Shown one piece after another: positions 1 through 5,258 of a DNA stretch of 8,711 bases (its first letter is position 1; every line of letters starts with the position of its first letter). Below the pieces are notes generated by a model. It did no database searches. It was given only the letters and a program-made list of their open reading frames with translations, and was not told where the DNA came from. The position numbers and the translations under genes were made by a program. The stretch comes from Anaerolineales bacterium UBA6668 (GTDB lineage Bacteria; Chloroflexota; Anaerolineae; Anaerolineales; UBA6668), in NCBI GenBank assembly GCA_002455215.1, contig DKKK01000142.1, positions 1-8,711 of the forward strand, in the 5' to 3' direction.

Positions 1-47
1 TTCTCATTCTCCGAAAAACTGAACCGCACCCCGCCCTGACTAACCAC

Positions 48-76
48 TAGCCAAACCCCCATCTTTCTATTATAAT
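48..76 (+). promoter_or_regulatory. Promoter of the candidate 6S-like RNA
   Basis: A perfect TATAAT lies at 71-76. A 4/6 match to the -35 box (TAGCCA, 48-53) stands exactly 17 nt upstream. The expected start, about 7 nt after the -10 box, falls at 82-83, which is precisely where the 5' strand of the closing stem of the downstream RNA begins. The agreement between promoter position and stem edge is the main support; the -35 box alone would be unconvincing. Confidence 0.65.
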
Positions 77-82
77 AATAGT

Positions 83-250
83 ACCTGCTAATCTCGTGAT
101 GTTGCACAACCGGTTTGACCAACACTCTTGTATTGGGGTGCTTATTGTTGCGACAATGTGATAGGGCTTGCCCAAGACAGCGTCACGATTGCGTACCCCA
201 CTTTGCCCTCTGGGCAAAACCACGCAACACACGGATTAGTGGGTTTTTTT
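83..250 (+). ncRNA. ssrS: Structured ncRNA, probable 6S RNA (RNA polymerase regulator)
   Basis: No credible protein is encoded here, but hand folding gives a 6S-like shape. The ends pair in a closing stem: 83-93 with 234-244, 95-98 with 230-233, and 100-105 with 224-229. That is 21 pairs, two of them G-U, interrupted only by bulged T94 and A99. A bubble follows. Its 5' strand is about 106-133; its 3' strand (201-223) carries a perfect hairpin, TTTGCCC (202-208) with GGGCAAA (212-218). The apical arm starts with 134-141/193-200 (8 pairs) and continues with 154-161/183-191. A T7 run (244-250) adjoins the stem, and a TATAAT lies 6 nt before it. Length, closing stem, bubble with a 3'-side hairpin and irregular apical arm match 6S RNA, which binds housekeeping RNA polymerase as an open-promoter mimic. 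Identity as 6S is inferred from architecture, not from sequence similarity. Another structured sRNA is the alternative. Confidence 0.66.
197..250 (+). terminator. Intrinsic terminator of the candidate 6S-like RNA
   Basis: Seven T residues (244-250) directly follow paired sequence. Two mutually exclusive stems can precede them. One is the long-range closing stem of the RNA (83-105 with 224-244). The other is a local stem CCCACT (197-202) with AGTGGG (238-243), enclosing the hairpin at 202-218. The local form could act as terminator during transcription before the RNA refolds to its closed form. Confidence 0.6.
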
Positions 251-262
251 ATCACCAATGTT

Positions 263-280
263 TTGTGAATAATTTCACAA
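263..280. promoter_or_regulatory. Rex-type operator (or CRP/FNR-family site)
   Basis: The 18 bases TTGTGAATAATTTCACAA form a perfect dyad with 7-bp arms and a 4-bp centre. This equals the general Rex consensus TTGTGAA-N4-TTCACAA. Rex is a repressor that leaves DNA when NADH is high. The same bases contain TGTGA-N6-TCACA, the core CRP-type consensus, so a CRP/FNR-family regulator is a real alternative. The site lies between the terminator of the upstream RNA and the -35 box at 283, where a bound protein could affect polymerase at the promoter of the MBL-hydrolase operon. No regulator gene lies in the window to decide between the two. Confidence 0.6.
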
Positions 281-282
281 AC

Positions 283-312
283 TTGACTCTCACCCCTACT
301 TTGTGCTATCCT
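283..312 (+). promoter_or_regulatory. Promoter of the MBL-hydrolase operon
   Basis: TTGACT (283-288, 5/6 match to the -35 box) stands 18 nt before TATCCT (307-312, 4/6 match). The upstream TGC (304-306) makes an extended -10. The predicted start is near 319, giving a leader of about 119 nt before the ATG at 438. The promoter sits 2 nt downstream of the dyad at 263-280. Confidence 0.5.
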
Positions 313-335
313 CCCCGTTCGGCTTTACATACGGC

Positions 336-361
336 ACACAACGCAACCGGTTGTGTTGTGT
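336..361. repeat. 26-bp dyad in the MBL operon leader
   Basis: The left arm ACACAACGCAACC (336-348) and the right arm GGTTGTGTTGTGT (349-361) are complementary at 12 of 13 positions. The exception, G343/T354, would still pair as G-U in RNA. There is no spacer, so as DNA it looks like a regulator-binding dyad; as RNA it would make a hairpin with a small CCGG-centred loop. It lies about 17-42 nt after the predicted transcription start. No T run follows, so it is not a normal terminator. Confidence 0.5.
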
Positions 362-437
362 TTATCTTCCATTCAACTGTAAACGCCAAAACACGTTAGC
401 TGAGAAAAATCCTTCCAATACCCATCTTTCATTTTGT

Positions 438-1325
438 ATGTCCATTCAAATTGAACGCGTTTCTGATGATATTTATGTCTTCACCAGCGATTTGTACGCC
501 CAAGTCACGGCTGGGGCGGTCATTTCGCCCCACGGCTCTGCTCTGATAGATACATTGGCATTTCCCTCCGAAACCCGCCAAATTAAAAGCTTTATCGAAA
601 ATACTTTGGGAAGCAAGGTGCGCTACATCATCAACACGCACTACCACGCCGACCATATCTATGGCAACTACCTATTTCCAGAAGCCGAAGTCATCTCCCA
701 CGATTTATGTCGCCAATATATGCTAGAACGGGTCGTGCCCCAACTAGCGGCTTCCAAAAAGGAAACCCCGGAAATCCGCGAAGTAGAAATCGTCCTCCCT
801 TCTATCACCTTTGACAATGGTGGTTTTTTACTGCAGATTGGCAATAAAACACTCGTGGTCAATCATGCGCCGGGGCATAGCCACGACCAAGTGACCGTGT
901 TGGTGCGCGAAGAAAAAGTATTGTTTGCCAGCGATTCGGTCATGCCGCTCCCATTTTTTATGGACGGCAGTGTAGAAGATACCCACAAAACGTTGAACGC
1001 TATCAAGGGCATTGAATTGGAAAACATTGTGCAAGGGCATGGAGAAGTCATCTTGCGTGGGGAAATTGCCGCCGCATTGGAAAGCCGCATCACCTACATT
1101 GAACAAACCCGCAAATTGGTGGCGCAAGTTATCAAGCGCAACCGACCAGTGACGGCGTTGCAAAAACTCACGCTCGAAAGTATGGAACGGAGCAACATCG
1201 AACTGGCTGGCTTAGTAGAAGCCCTGCACATGCGTAATTTGGAGTTTTTGTACCACACCTTGCAAAAGGAAATGACTCCGTGGCCCAGCGCTCGCCGCAA
1301 GCATGAAGATGAAATAGACGACTAA
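438..1325 (+). CDS. MBL-fold (metallo-beta-lactamase superfamily) hydrolase
   Basis: A 295-residue soluble protein of the metallo-beta-lactamase fold, which uses two metal ions (usually zinc) to hydrolyse esters, lactones, thioesters or related bonds. The metal-ligand motifs are present: H68-Y-H70-A-D72-H73 (HxHxDH), H147 in APGHS, D166 in FASDS and H201 in GHGE. An Asp at 166 bridging the metals fits a hydrolase rather than a flavodiiron protein. A helical extension, about 205-295, follows the core and ends in a charged tail. No signal peptide is seen, so it is probably cytoplasmic. The start at 438 is chosen because homology-like sequence (IERVSDDIYVF) begins there. The in-frame ATG at 303 lies upstream of the predicted -10 box and would add 45 residues unlike an MBL protein. 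No Shine-Dalgarno sequence precedes the start. It is the first gene of the operon; the next ATG is 2 nt after the stop. Substrate cannot be inferred. Confidence 0.88.
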   Translation: MSIQIERVSDDIYVFTSDLYAQVTAGAVISPHGSALIDTLAFPSETRQIKSFIENTLGSKVRYIINTHYHADHIYGNYLFPEAEVISHDLCRQYMLERVVPQLAASKKETPEIREVEIVLPSITFDNGGFLLQIGNKTLVVNHAPGHSHDQVTVLVREEKVLFASDSVMPLPFFMDGSVEDTHKTLNAIKGIELENIVQGHGEVILRGEIAAALESRITYIEQTRKLVAQVIKRNRPVTALQKLTLESMERSNIELAGLVEALHMRNLEFLYHTLQKEMTPWPSARRKHEDEIDD

Positions 1326-1327
1326 TC

Positions 1328-2065
1328 ATGGATCTGTATTTTATTCGGCACGGGCAATCTGAGAACAACGTTCTGGAAGGTGACCCCGCCTTACACCACC
1401 TGCGTAAAGCAGACCCCAATCTGACTGCCATCGGTTACAAACAAGCCGAACAATTGGCAATACGCCTCGCCACACAACCATCCACTGGCTCATCGCGGGG
1501 GCCTTTATTTGCTGATAGCCAAAACGCACAAGGTTTTGGCATCACCCACCTGTACTGCAGTTTGCATTTGCGTGCCATTCAAACAGCAATGCCCACTTGC
1601 GAAGCACTGGGCTTGCCACTGGTTGCCTGGAAACTTGCCCACGAACATTGGGGCTTGTTTCAATATGACGAGCAAACAGATACCTACACCGCTCATCCGG
1701 GACCGAGCCGCACCTATTTTGCCGAACACTTCCCCAAGCTCGTTTTGCCGGAGGATGTGGGCGAAGATGGCTGGTGGAAAGGCAACCGCGAAGATGATGC
1801 CGCCAAAAATGCGCGAGCAAAGGCATTTTATGCCGAGTTATTGGCACGGCATGGCGCTACAGATGACCGTATCGCTTTAGTGAGTCATGGCGGTTTCTTC
1901 GTTAGTTTTATGCGAGCCGTTTTTGCCACACCCTATGCCGAAGAAAGCAATTGGTTTTTGATGAACAATTGTGCCATCAGTCGCCTGCACTTTAGCCAGC
2001 GTGGACCCCTGCTGGTGTATGCCAACAACACCCAACACCTGCCTTACGAATACCACACATACTAA
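1328..2065 (+). CDS. Histidine phosphatase superfamily protein (phosphoglycerate-mutase-like)
   Basis: A 245-residue member of the branch of the histidine phosphatase family that includes cofactor-dependent phosphoglycerate mutase and many small-molecule phosphatases. The signature R7-H8-G9 lies in FIRHGQSENN; H8 is the phosphorylated nucleophile. The other expected pocket residues are R82 (HLRAIQTA), E106 (HEHWG, probable proton donor) and H187 (VSHGG). Residues about 52-72, between the first helix and the strand ITHLYCS, form an extra loop compared with minimal members. A Trp-rich acidic stretch (GEDGWWKGN, 145-153) lies in the cap region over the active site. No export signal is visible. 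The gene begins 2 nt after the MBL-hydrolase stop, so the two are almost certainly cotranscribed and possibly translationally coupled. Mutase or phosphatase activity cannot be told apart here; a phosphatase is more likely because the family is dominated by them and the protein is not close to GpmA. Confidence 0.87.
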   Translation: MDLYFIRHGQSENNVLEGDPALHHLRKADPNLTAIGYKQAEQLAIRLATQPSTGSSRGPLFADSQNAQGFGITHLYCSLHLRAIQTAMPTCEALGLPLVAWKLAHEHWGLFQYDEQTDTYTAHPGPSRTYFAEHFPKLVLPEDVGEDGWWKGNREDDAAKNARAKAFYAELLARHGATDDRIALVSHGGFFVSFMRAVFATPYAEESNWFLMNNCAISRLHFSQRGPLLVYANNTQHLPYEYHTY

Positions 2066-2088
2066 GCGTTCCCATCCACCCATCGCCT

Positions 2089-3348
2089 ATGTCTCACCAA
2101 CCCATGCCCGGCTTCCGTACAGTGCCTAAGACGGGCGTAATCTATGTAATGAGCGAAGCCAATAAACACGGTTTTCGCTACGGTTCAGCGGACTGGTCTA
2201 ATCTGGGGCAGGGTAGCCCAGAAACCGGAGCAATTCCCGGCGCACCGGCTCGCATTGAGCAACTAATCATCAACCCTGCCGCTCACCGCTACTCCGATGT
2301 GCAAGGCAATTTTCTCCTGCGCCAAAAAGTGGCAGATTATTACAATCAACTGTTTCGGCAAGGTAAGAAAAGCCAATACACTTGGGAAAATGTCAGCATT
2401 GCTGGGGGCGGGCGCATTGCACTCACGCGGCTGGCGGCGGCGCTTGGCAACATTAATATGGGGCACTTTTTGCCCGATTACACCGCCTACGAAGAACTGC
2501 TCAGTGTCTTTAAGGCATTCATTCCCATCCCGATTCTGCTAGACACCAAAGCCGGGCATCACATTCCGGTGCAACGTCTGCGCGAAGAAATTTTGGGACG
2601 TGGCTTACGCGCCGTGCTTGCCAGCAACCCCTGCAACCCCACTGGGCAAGCCGCCATTGGCAAAGATTTGGCAGAGTGGGTGGCAGTTGCCCGCGAAACC
2701 GATTGCTCGCTCATCTTAGATGAATTTTACTCCCACTTTTTGTATGTGCCGGATGGGAGCAAACGCCCATACCGCATGCTTTCGGCGGCAGAGTTTATTG
2801 ATGATGTAAACGAAGACCCGGTGGTCATTGTCAACGGGTTGACGAAGAACTGGCGTTACCCCGGTTGGCGTATTAGCTGGACTTTGGGACCGAAACACCT
2901 GATAGATGCGGTGGCAAGTGCCGGTTCTTTCTTGGATGGTGGGGCAAATCACCCCTTCCAAGAGCAAGCCATTACCCTATTGGAAACCGAACTCGCCATT
3001 GAAGAAGCGCTGGCTATCCAATCGCATTTTGGCAAAAAGCGTCGCATGGTGCTGGACCGCCTTTCGGAACTCGGTATCACAGTAGATGCCACACCGTCCG
3101 GTACATTCTATGTCTGGGCAAATCTCTCACTTTTGCCAGAGCCTATCAACGATGGCTTCACCTTTTTCCAAGAAGGGCTAAAAGAAAAAGTGATAACCGT
3201 GCCGGGTATTTTCTTTGATGTCAATCCCGAATCGCGCCGCCGACTGCGCCGTTATGGCAACCACACCCGTATTAGCTTTGGTCCAGAAGTGGCGCAAGTA
3301 GAGCGTGGTTTGGATGCGATTGAACGTATGATTAAAAAATTCTCCTGA
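2089..3348 (+). CDS. Fold-type I PLP-dependent aminotransferase (class I/II)
   Basis: A 419-residue enzyme of the aspartate aminotransferase fold, which uses pyridoxal phosphate to move amino groups between amino and keto acids. Visible landmarks, in order, are the GGGR phosphate loop (106-109), N183-P-T-G (substrate-side Asn), D211 and Y214 in LILDEFYSH (binding the PLP pyridine nitrogen and O3'), K253 in NGLTKNWRYPGWR (Schiff-base lysine) with R261 for the phosphate, and R394 in NHTRISFG (substrate carboxylate). An N-terminal stretch of about 35 residues precedes the usual NLGQGSPETG segment (38-47). No signal peptide is seen. The start at 2089 gives a 23-nt gap after the phosphatase gene; a second ATG at 2104 is possible. 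No Shine-Dalgarno sequence is present. Substrate specificity is not readable from the sequence. A short-chain or aromatic amino acid aminotransferase and a C-S lyase are alternatives, though the conserved carboxylate Arg favours transamination. Confidence 0.88.
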   Translation: MSHQPMPGFRTVPKTGVIYVMSEANKHGFRYGSADWSNLGQGSPETGAIPGAPARIEQLIINPAAHRYSDVQGNFLLRQKVADYYNQLFRQGKKSQYTWENVSIAGGGRIALTRLAAALGNINMGHFLPDYTAYEELLSVFKAFIPIPILLDTKAGHHIPVQRLREEILGRGLRAVLASNPCNPTGQAAIGKDLAEWVAVARETDCSLILDEFYSHFLYVPDGSKRPYRMLSAAEFIDDVNEDPVVIVNGLTKNWRYPGWRISWTLGPKHLIDAVASAGSFLDGGANHPFQEQAITLLETELAIEEALAIQSHFGKKRRMVLDRLSELGITVDATPSGTFYVWANLSLLPEPINDGFTFFQEGLKEKVITVPGIFFDVNPESRRRLRRYGNHTRISFGPEVAQVERGLDAIERMIKKFS

Positions 3349-3374
3349 GCGAGTTTTCATTTATTTATAATTTT

Positions 3375-4211
3375 ATGAGCGCCAAAATCCCCTTCCAGCG
3401 TCCCAAACGTGGTTTTCTCCAGCAATCCCCCAAAGCCTGCCACTTGATTGGCTGTGTGCATGTTCTGCCATTGCCGGGCAGTCCCCGTTGGCAAGGCGAT
3501 ATGCGGGCAGTGGTTGATTTGGCAGTGCGGGAAGCCGAAGTGTATGCCAGCGCCGGGGTGGATGGCATTATCATCGAAAATATGCACGACACCCCCTACC
3601 TGCGCATGTCAGCCGATGCCGGAACCATTGCTGGTATGGCGATGGTGGCGCAAGCGGTACGCACGGCATTGCCCGACATAGTGTTGGGCATTCAAATTCT
3701 TGCCGCCGCCGATATTGCCGCATTGGAAGTGGCAGTGGCGGGCGACTTGGACTTTTTGCGCTGTGAAGGCTTTGTCTTTGCCCACACCGCCGATGAAGGC
3801 ATCATTCAAGGCAATGCCGCTCGCTTGGTGCGCCGCCGCGCCCATCTCAATGTTAATCACATTGAAATTTGGACTGATGTGAAGAAAAAGCACAGCGCCC
3901 ACGCGCTCACCGCCGACCTAAGCTTGCGCGAATTTGCCGAAGGTGCGGCGTTCTTTGATGCGGACGCGGTGATTGTCACCGGCAACGCCACCGGAACCCC
4001 GCCCAAACCGGCTGATTTGCTGGAAGTGGCAGGCTTGGGCGTGCGTACTGCTGTGGGCAGTGGCATGACCCCCGATAACCTAGCTGAATTTGCCCGCAAT
4101 GCCGATGCCCTGATTGTCGGGAGCTACTGCAAGGTGGATGGCGACTGGCGCAAAACCGTCTCTGCCCAACGGGTGCGAGACTTGGTGCAAAGGCTTTCTG
4201 CCAGTGTCTAA
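3375..4211 (+). CDS. BtpA/SgcQ family TIM-barrel protein
   Basis: A 278-residue protein of the BtpA family, named after a cyanobacterial protein needed for stable photosystem I and including SgcQ of enteric sugar clusters. Family marks are the N-terminal GCVHVLPLPGSPR (26-38), GVDGIIIENMHDTP (61-74), the central G-DLDFLRCEGFVF region (123-134), VTGNATG (201-207), VGSGMTPDN (227-235) and the C-terminal KVDGDWR (253-259). The repeated beta-alpha pattern and the Gly-rich loops near the C-terminus resemble phosphate-binding loops of TIM barrels such as phosphoribosylanthranilate isomerase, and members are often annotated that way. The biochemical role of most members is unknown. It closes the operon, 26 nt after the aminotransferase. 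A TATAAT lies only 3 nt before the ATG; this is too close to act as a promoter for this start and reads better as an A/T-rich initiation region without a Shine-Dalgarno sequence. Confidence 0.85.
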   Translation: MSAKIPFQRPKRGFLQQSPKACHLIGCVHVLPLPGSPRWQGDMRAVVDLAVREAEVYASAGVDGIIIENMHDTPYLRMSADAGTIAGMAMVAQAVRTALPDIVLGIQILAAADIAALEVAVAGDLDFLRCEGFVFAHTADEGIIQGNAARLVRRRAHLNVNHIEIWTDVKKKHSAHALTADLSLREFAEGAAFFDADAVIVTGNATGTPPKPADLLEVAGLGVRTAVGSGMTPDNLAEFARNADALIVGSYCKVDGDWRKTVSAQRVRDLVQRLSASV

Positions 4212-4228
4212 CCGAGCGTTTTCCCGGT

Positions 4229-4259
4229 CGAAAGTGGTGGGCAGTCCTTGACCCTTTCG
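4229..4259 (+). promoter_or_regulatory. Hairpin between the operon and era
   Basis: CGAAAG (4229-4234) pairs with CTTTCG (4254-4259), and GGT (4236-4238) with ACC (4251-4253). T4235 is bulged and the loop has 12 nt. No T run follows, so this is not a standard intrinsic terminator. It partly covers the putative -35 box of the era promoter (4248-4253). Confidence 0.35.
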
Positions 4260-4277
4260 GATACTTCAACTTATCTT
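4248..4277 (+). promoter_or_regulatory. Putative promoter of era
   Basis: TTGACC (4248-4253, 5/6) stands 18 nt before TATCTT (4272-4277, 4/6). This is the same spacing and a very similar -10 box as the promoter at 283-312. The predicted start, near 4284, would leave a pyrimidine-rich leader of about 23 nt. The 95-nt gap after the previous gene is consistent with a separate promoter, though read-through from the operon is not excluded. Confidence 0.4.
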
Positions 4278-4279
4278 TC
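4267..4279 (+). repeat. 13-nt leader motif, copy 1 (before era)
   Basis: CAACTTATCTTTC ends 27 nt before the era ATG. It recurs exactly at 5216-5228 before the next gene. It overlaps the putative -10 box of era. Confidence 0.5.
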
Positions 4280-4306
4280 TTAACTTTCTAAACTCCCTTA
4301 ACTTTT

Positions 4307-5203
4307 ATGTCATTTCGTTCCGGTTTTATCGCTGTGATTGGTCGCCCAAATGTTGGCAAATCCACCCTGATGAATGCCATCTTGGGGCAAAAAATTGCCA
4401 TTGTCTCGCCCAAGGCGCAAACTACCCGCAAGGCGCAACTTGGCATTCTGACGCTGGAAAATGCCCAACTGGTGTTTGTGGATACGCCGGGCATGAACCG
4501 TCCGCGTCAACCGCTCGATACCTATATGCTTAATACCGCGCACAATGCCTTGTATGAAGCGGATGTGGTTTTGTGGTTGGTGGATGTAAGTACCCCGCCG
4601 GGTGGTGGGGATAAGCACATTGCCGCTTTGCTGAGCGAAATGCCGGAGCGCAAGCCGATTGTGCTAGGCATGAACAAGAGCGACCTCCTGCGTCCTGCCC
4701 AAGTGCTTGCCCACACCGATGCCTACCGCGCTTTGGTTCCGTCTGCTCAATGGATGCTGACTTCTGCCACCCGCCGTGACAACCTAGACAAGTTGATTCA
4801 GATTCTGGTGAGCGAACTGCCTGAAGGTGACGCCCTTTATCCCGAAGACCATGTGACCGAAAGTACCTTGCGCGAGATGGCGGCGGAACTGGTGCGCGAA
4901 GCGGCACTTTACCACCTACAACAAGAAGTGCCACATGGGGTAAATGTGGAAATTGAAGAATTTAATGAAGAAAATCCCGCCTTGGTGCAGATAGATGCTG
5001 TCATTCATGTGGAAAAAGATGCTCACAAAGCAATTGTAATCGGCAGGGGCGGGCAAATGCTCAAGCAAATTGGAATACAAGCCCGCAAGTCTATCGAAGA
5101 TTTGCTAGAAGGGACACAGGTAAACTTGCGCTTGTTTGTGCGAGTCACGCCCGATTGGCGTAGTGATGAGCGGCGGGTGCGTGGATTTGGCTATGAAGAA
5201 TAA
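4307..5203 (+). CDS. era: GTPase Era (30S ribosome assembly)
   Basis: A 298-residue Era, the essential GTPase that binds the 3' end of 16S rRNA and helps mature the 30S subunit. The N-terminal GTPase domain shows G1 GRPNVGKST (12-20), the switch I segment with QTTR (38-41), G3 DTPG (59-62), G4 NKSD (123-126) and G5 SAT (153-155). The C-terminal RNA-binding KH domain shows VIGRGGQMLKQIG (244-256), followed by the typical ending with DWR (283-285). Length and domain order are normal for the family. The start at 4307 places the G1 loop at the usual distance from the N-terminus. The leader is pyrimidine-rich (TTAACTTT twice, 4280-4287 and 4298-4305) and has no Shine-Dalgarno sequence. The usual bacterial partners (ybeY, dgk, recO) are not next to it here. 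A gene for a membrane protein follows after 55 nt. Confidence 0.96.
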   Translation: MSFRSGFIAVIGRPNVGKSTLMNAILGQKIAIVSPKAQTTRKAQLGILTLENAQLVFVDTPGMNRPRQPLDTYMLNTAHNALYEADVVLWLVDVSTPPGGGDKHIAALLSEMPERKPIVLGMNKSDLLRPAQVLAHTDAYRALVPSAQWMLTSATRRDNLDKLIQILVSELPEGDALYPEDHVTESTLREMAAELVREAALYHLQQEVPHGVNVEIEEFNEENPALVQIDAVIHVEKDAHKAIVIGRGGQMLKQIGIQARKSIEDLLEGTQVNLRLFVRVTPDWRSDERRVRGFGYEE

Positions 5204-5215
5204 AACGTTTACCCA

Positions 5216-5228
5216 CAACTTATCTTTC
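5216..5228 (+). repeat. 13-nt leader motif, copy 2 (before the LysM gene)
   Basis: An exact second copy of CAACTTATCTTTC, ending 30 nt before the ATG at 5259, nearly the same distance as the copy before era. It occupies the place where a -35 box for the TATAAT at 5245 would be expected, but does not resemble one. Confidence 0.5.
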
Positions 5229-5241
5229 CAATTAAACAATT

Positions 5242-5250
5242 TGGTATAAT
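5242..5250 (+). promoter_or_regulatory. Extended -10 promoter of the LysM gene
   Basis: TGGTATAAT combines an extended -10 TG (5242-5243) with a perfect TATAAT (5245-5250). No good -35 box is seen, which extended -10 promoters tolerate. The expected start is 5256-5259, and the ATG begins at 5259, so the mRNA would be leaderless or carry at most about 3 nt of leader. Confidence 0.55.
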
Positions 5251-5258
5251 CGCGCATT

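Noticed and set aside
47..232. 61-residue open frame on the minus strand
   Set aside because: It lies opposite the candidate 6S RNA and has no recognisable features; base pairing explains this stretch better.
115..399. 94-residue open frame on the plus strand
   Set aside because: It overlaps the structured RNA, the Rex-type site and the operon promoter, and its sequence is not protein-like.
303..437. N-terminal extension of the MBL hydrolase to the ATG at 303
   Set aside because: The extra 45 residues do not resemble an MBL protein, the codon lies at the predicted -10 box, and the region is filled with regulatory dyads.
3366..3371. TATAAT directly before the BtpA-family gene as a promoter
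   Set aside because: It ends 3 nt before the ATG, so transcription would start inside the gene. The short 26-nt gap fits an operon, and the sequence serves better as an A/T-rich initiation region.
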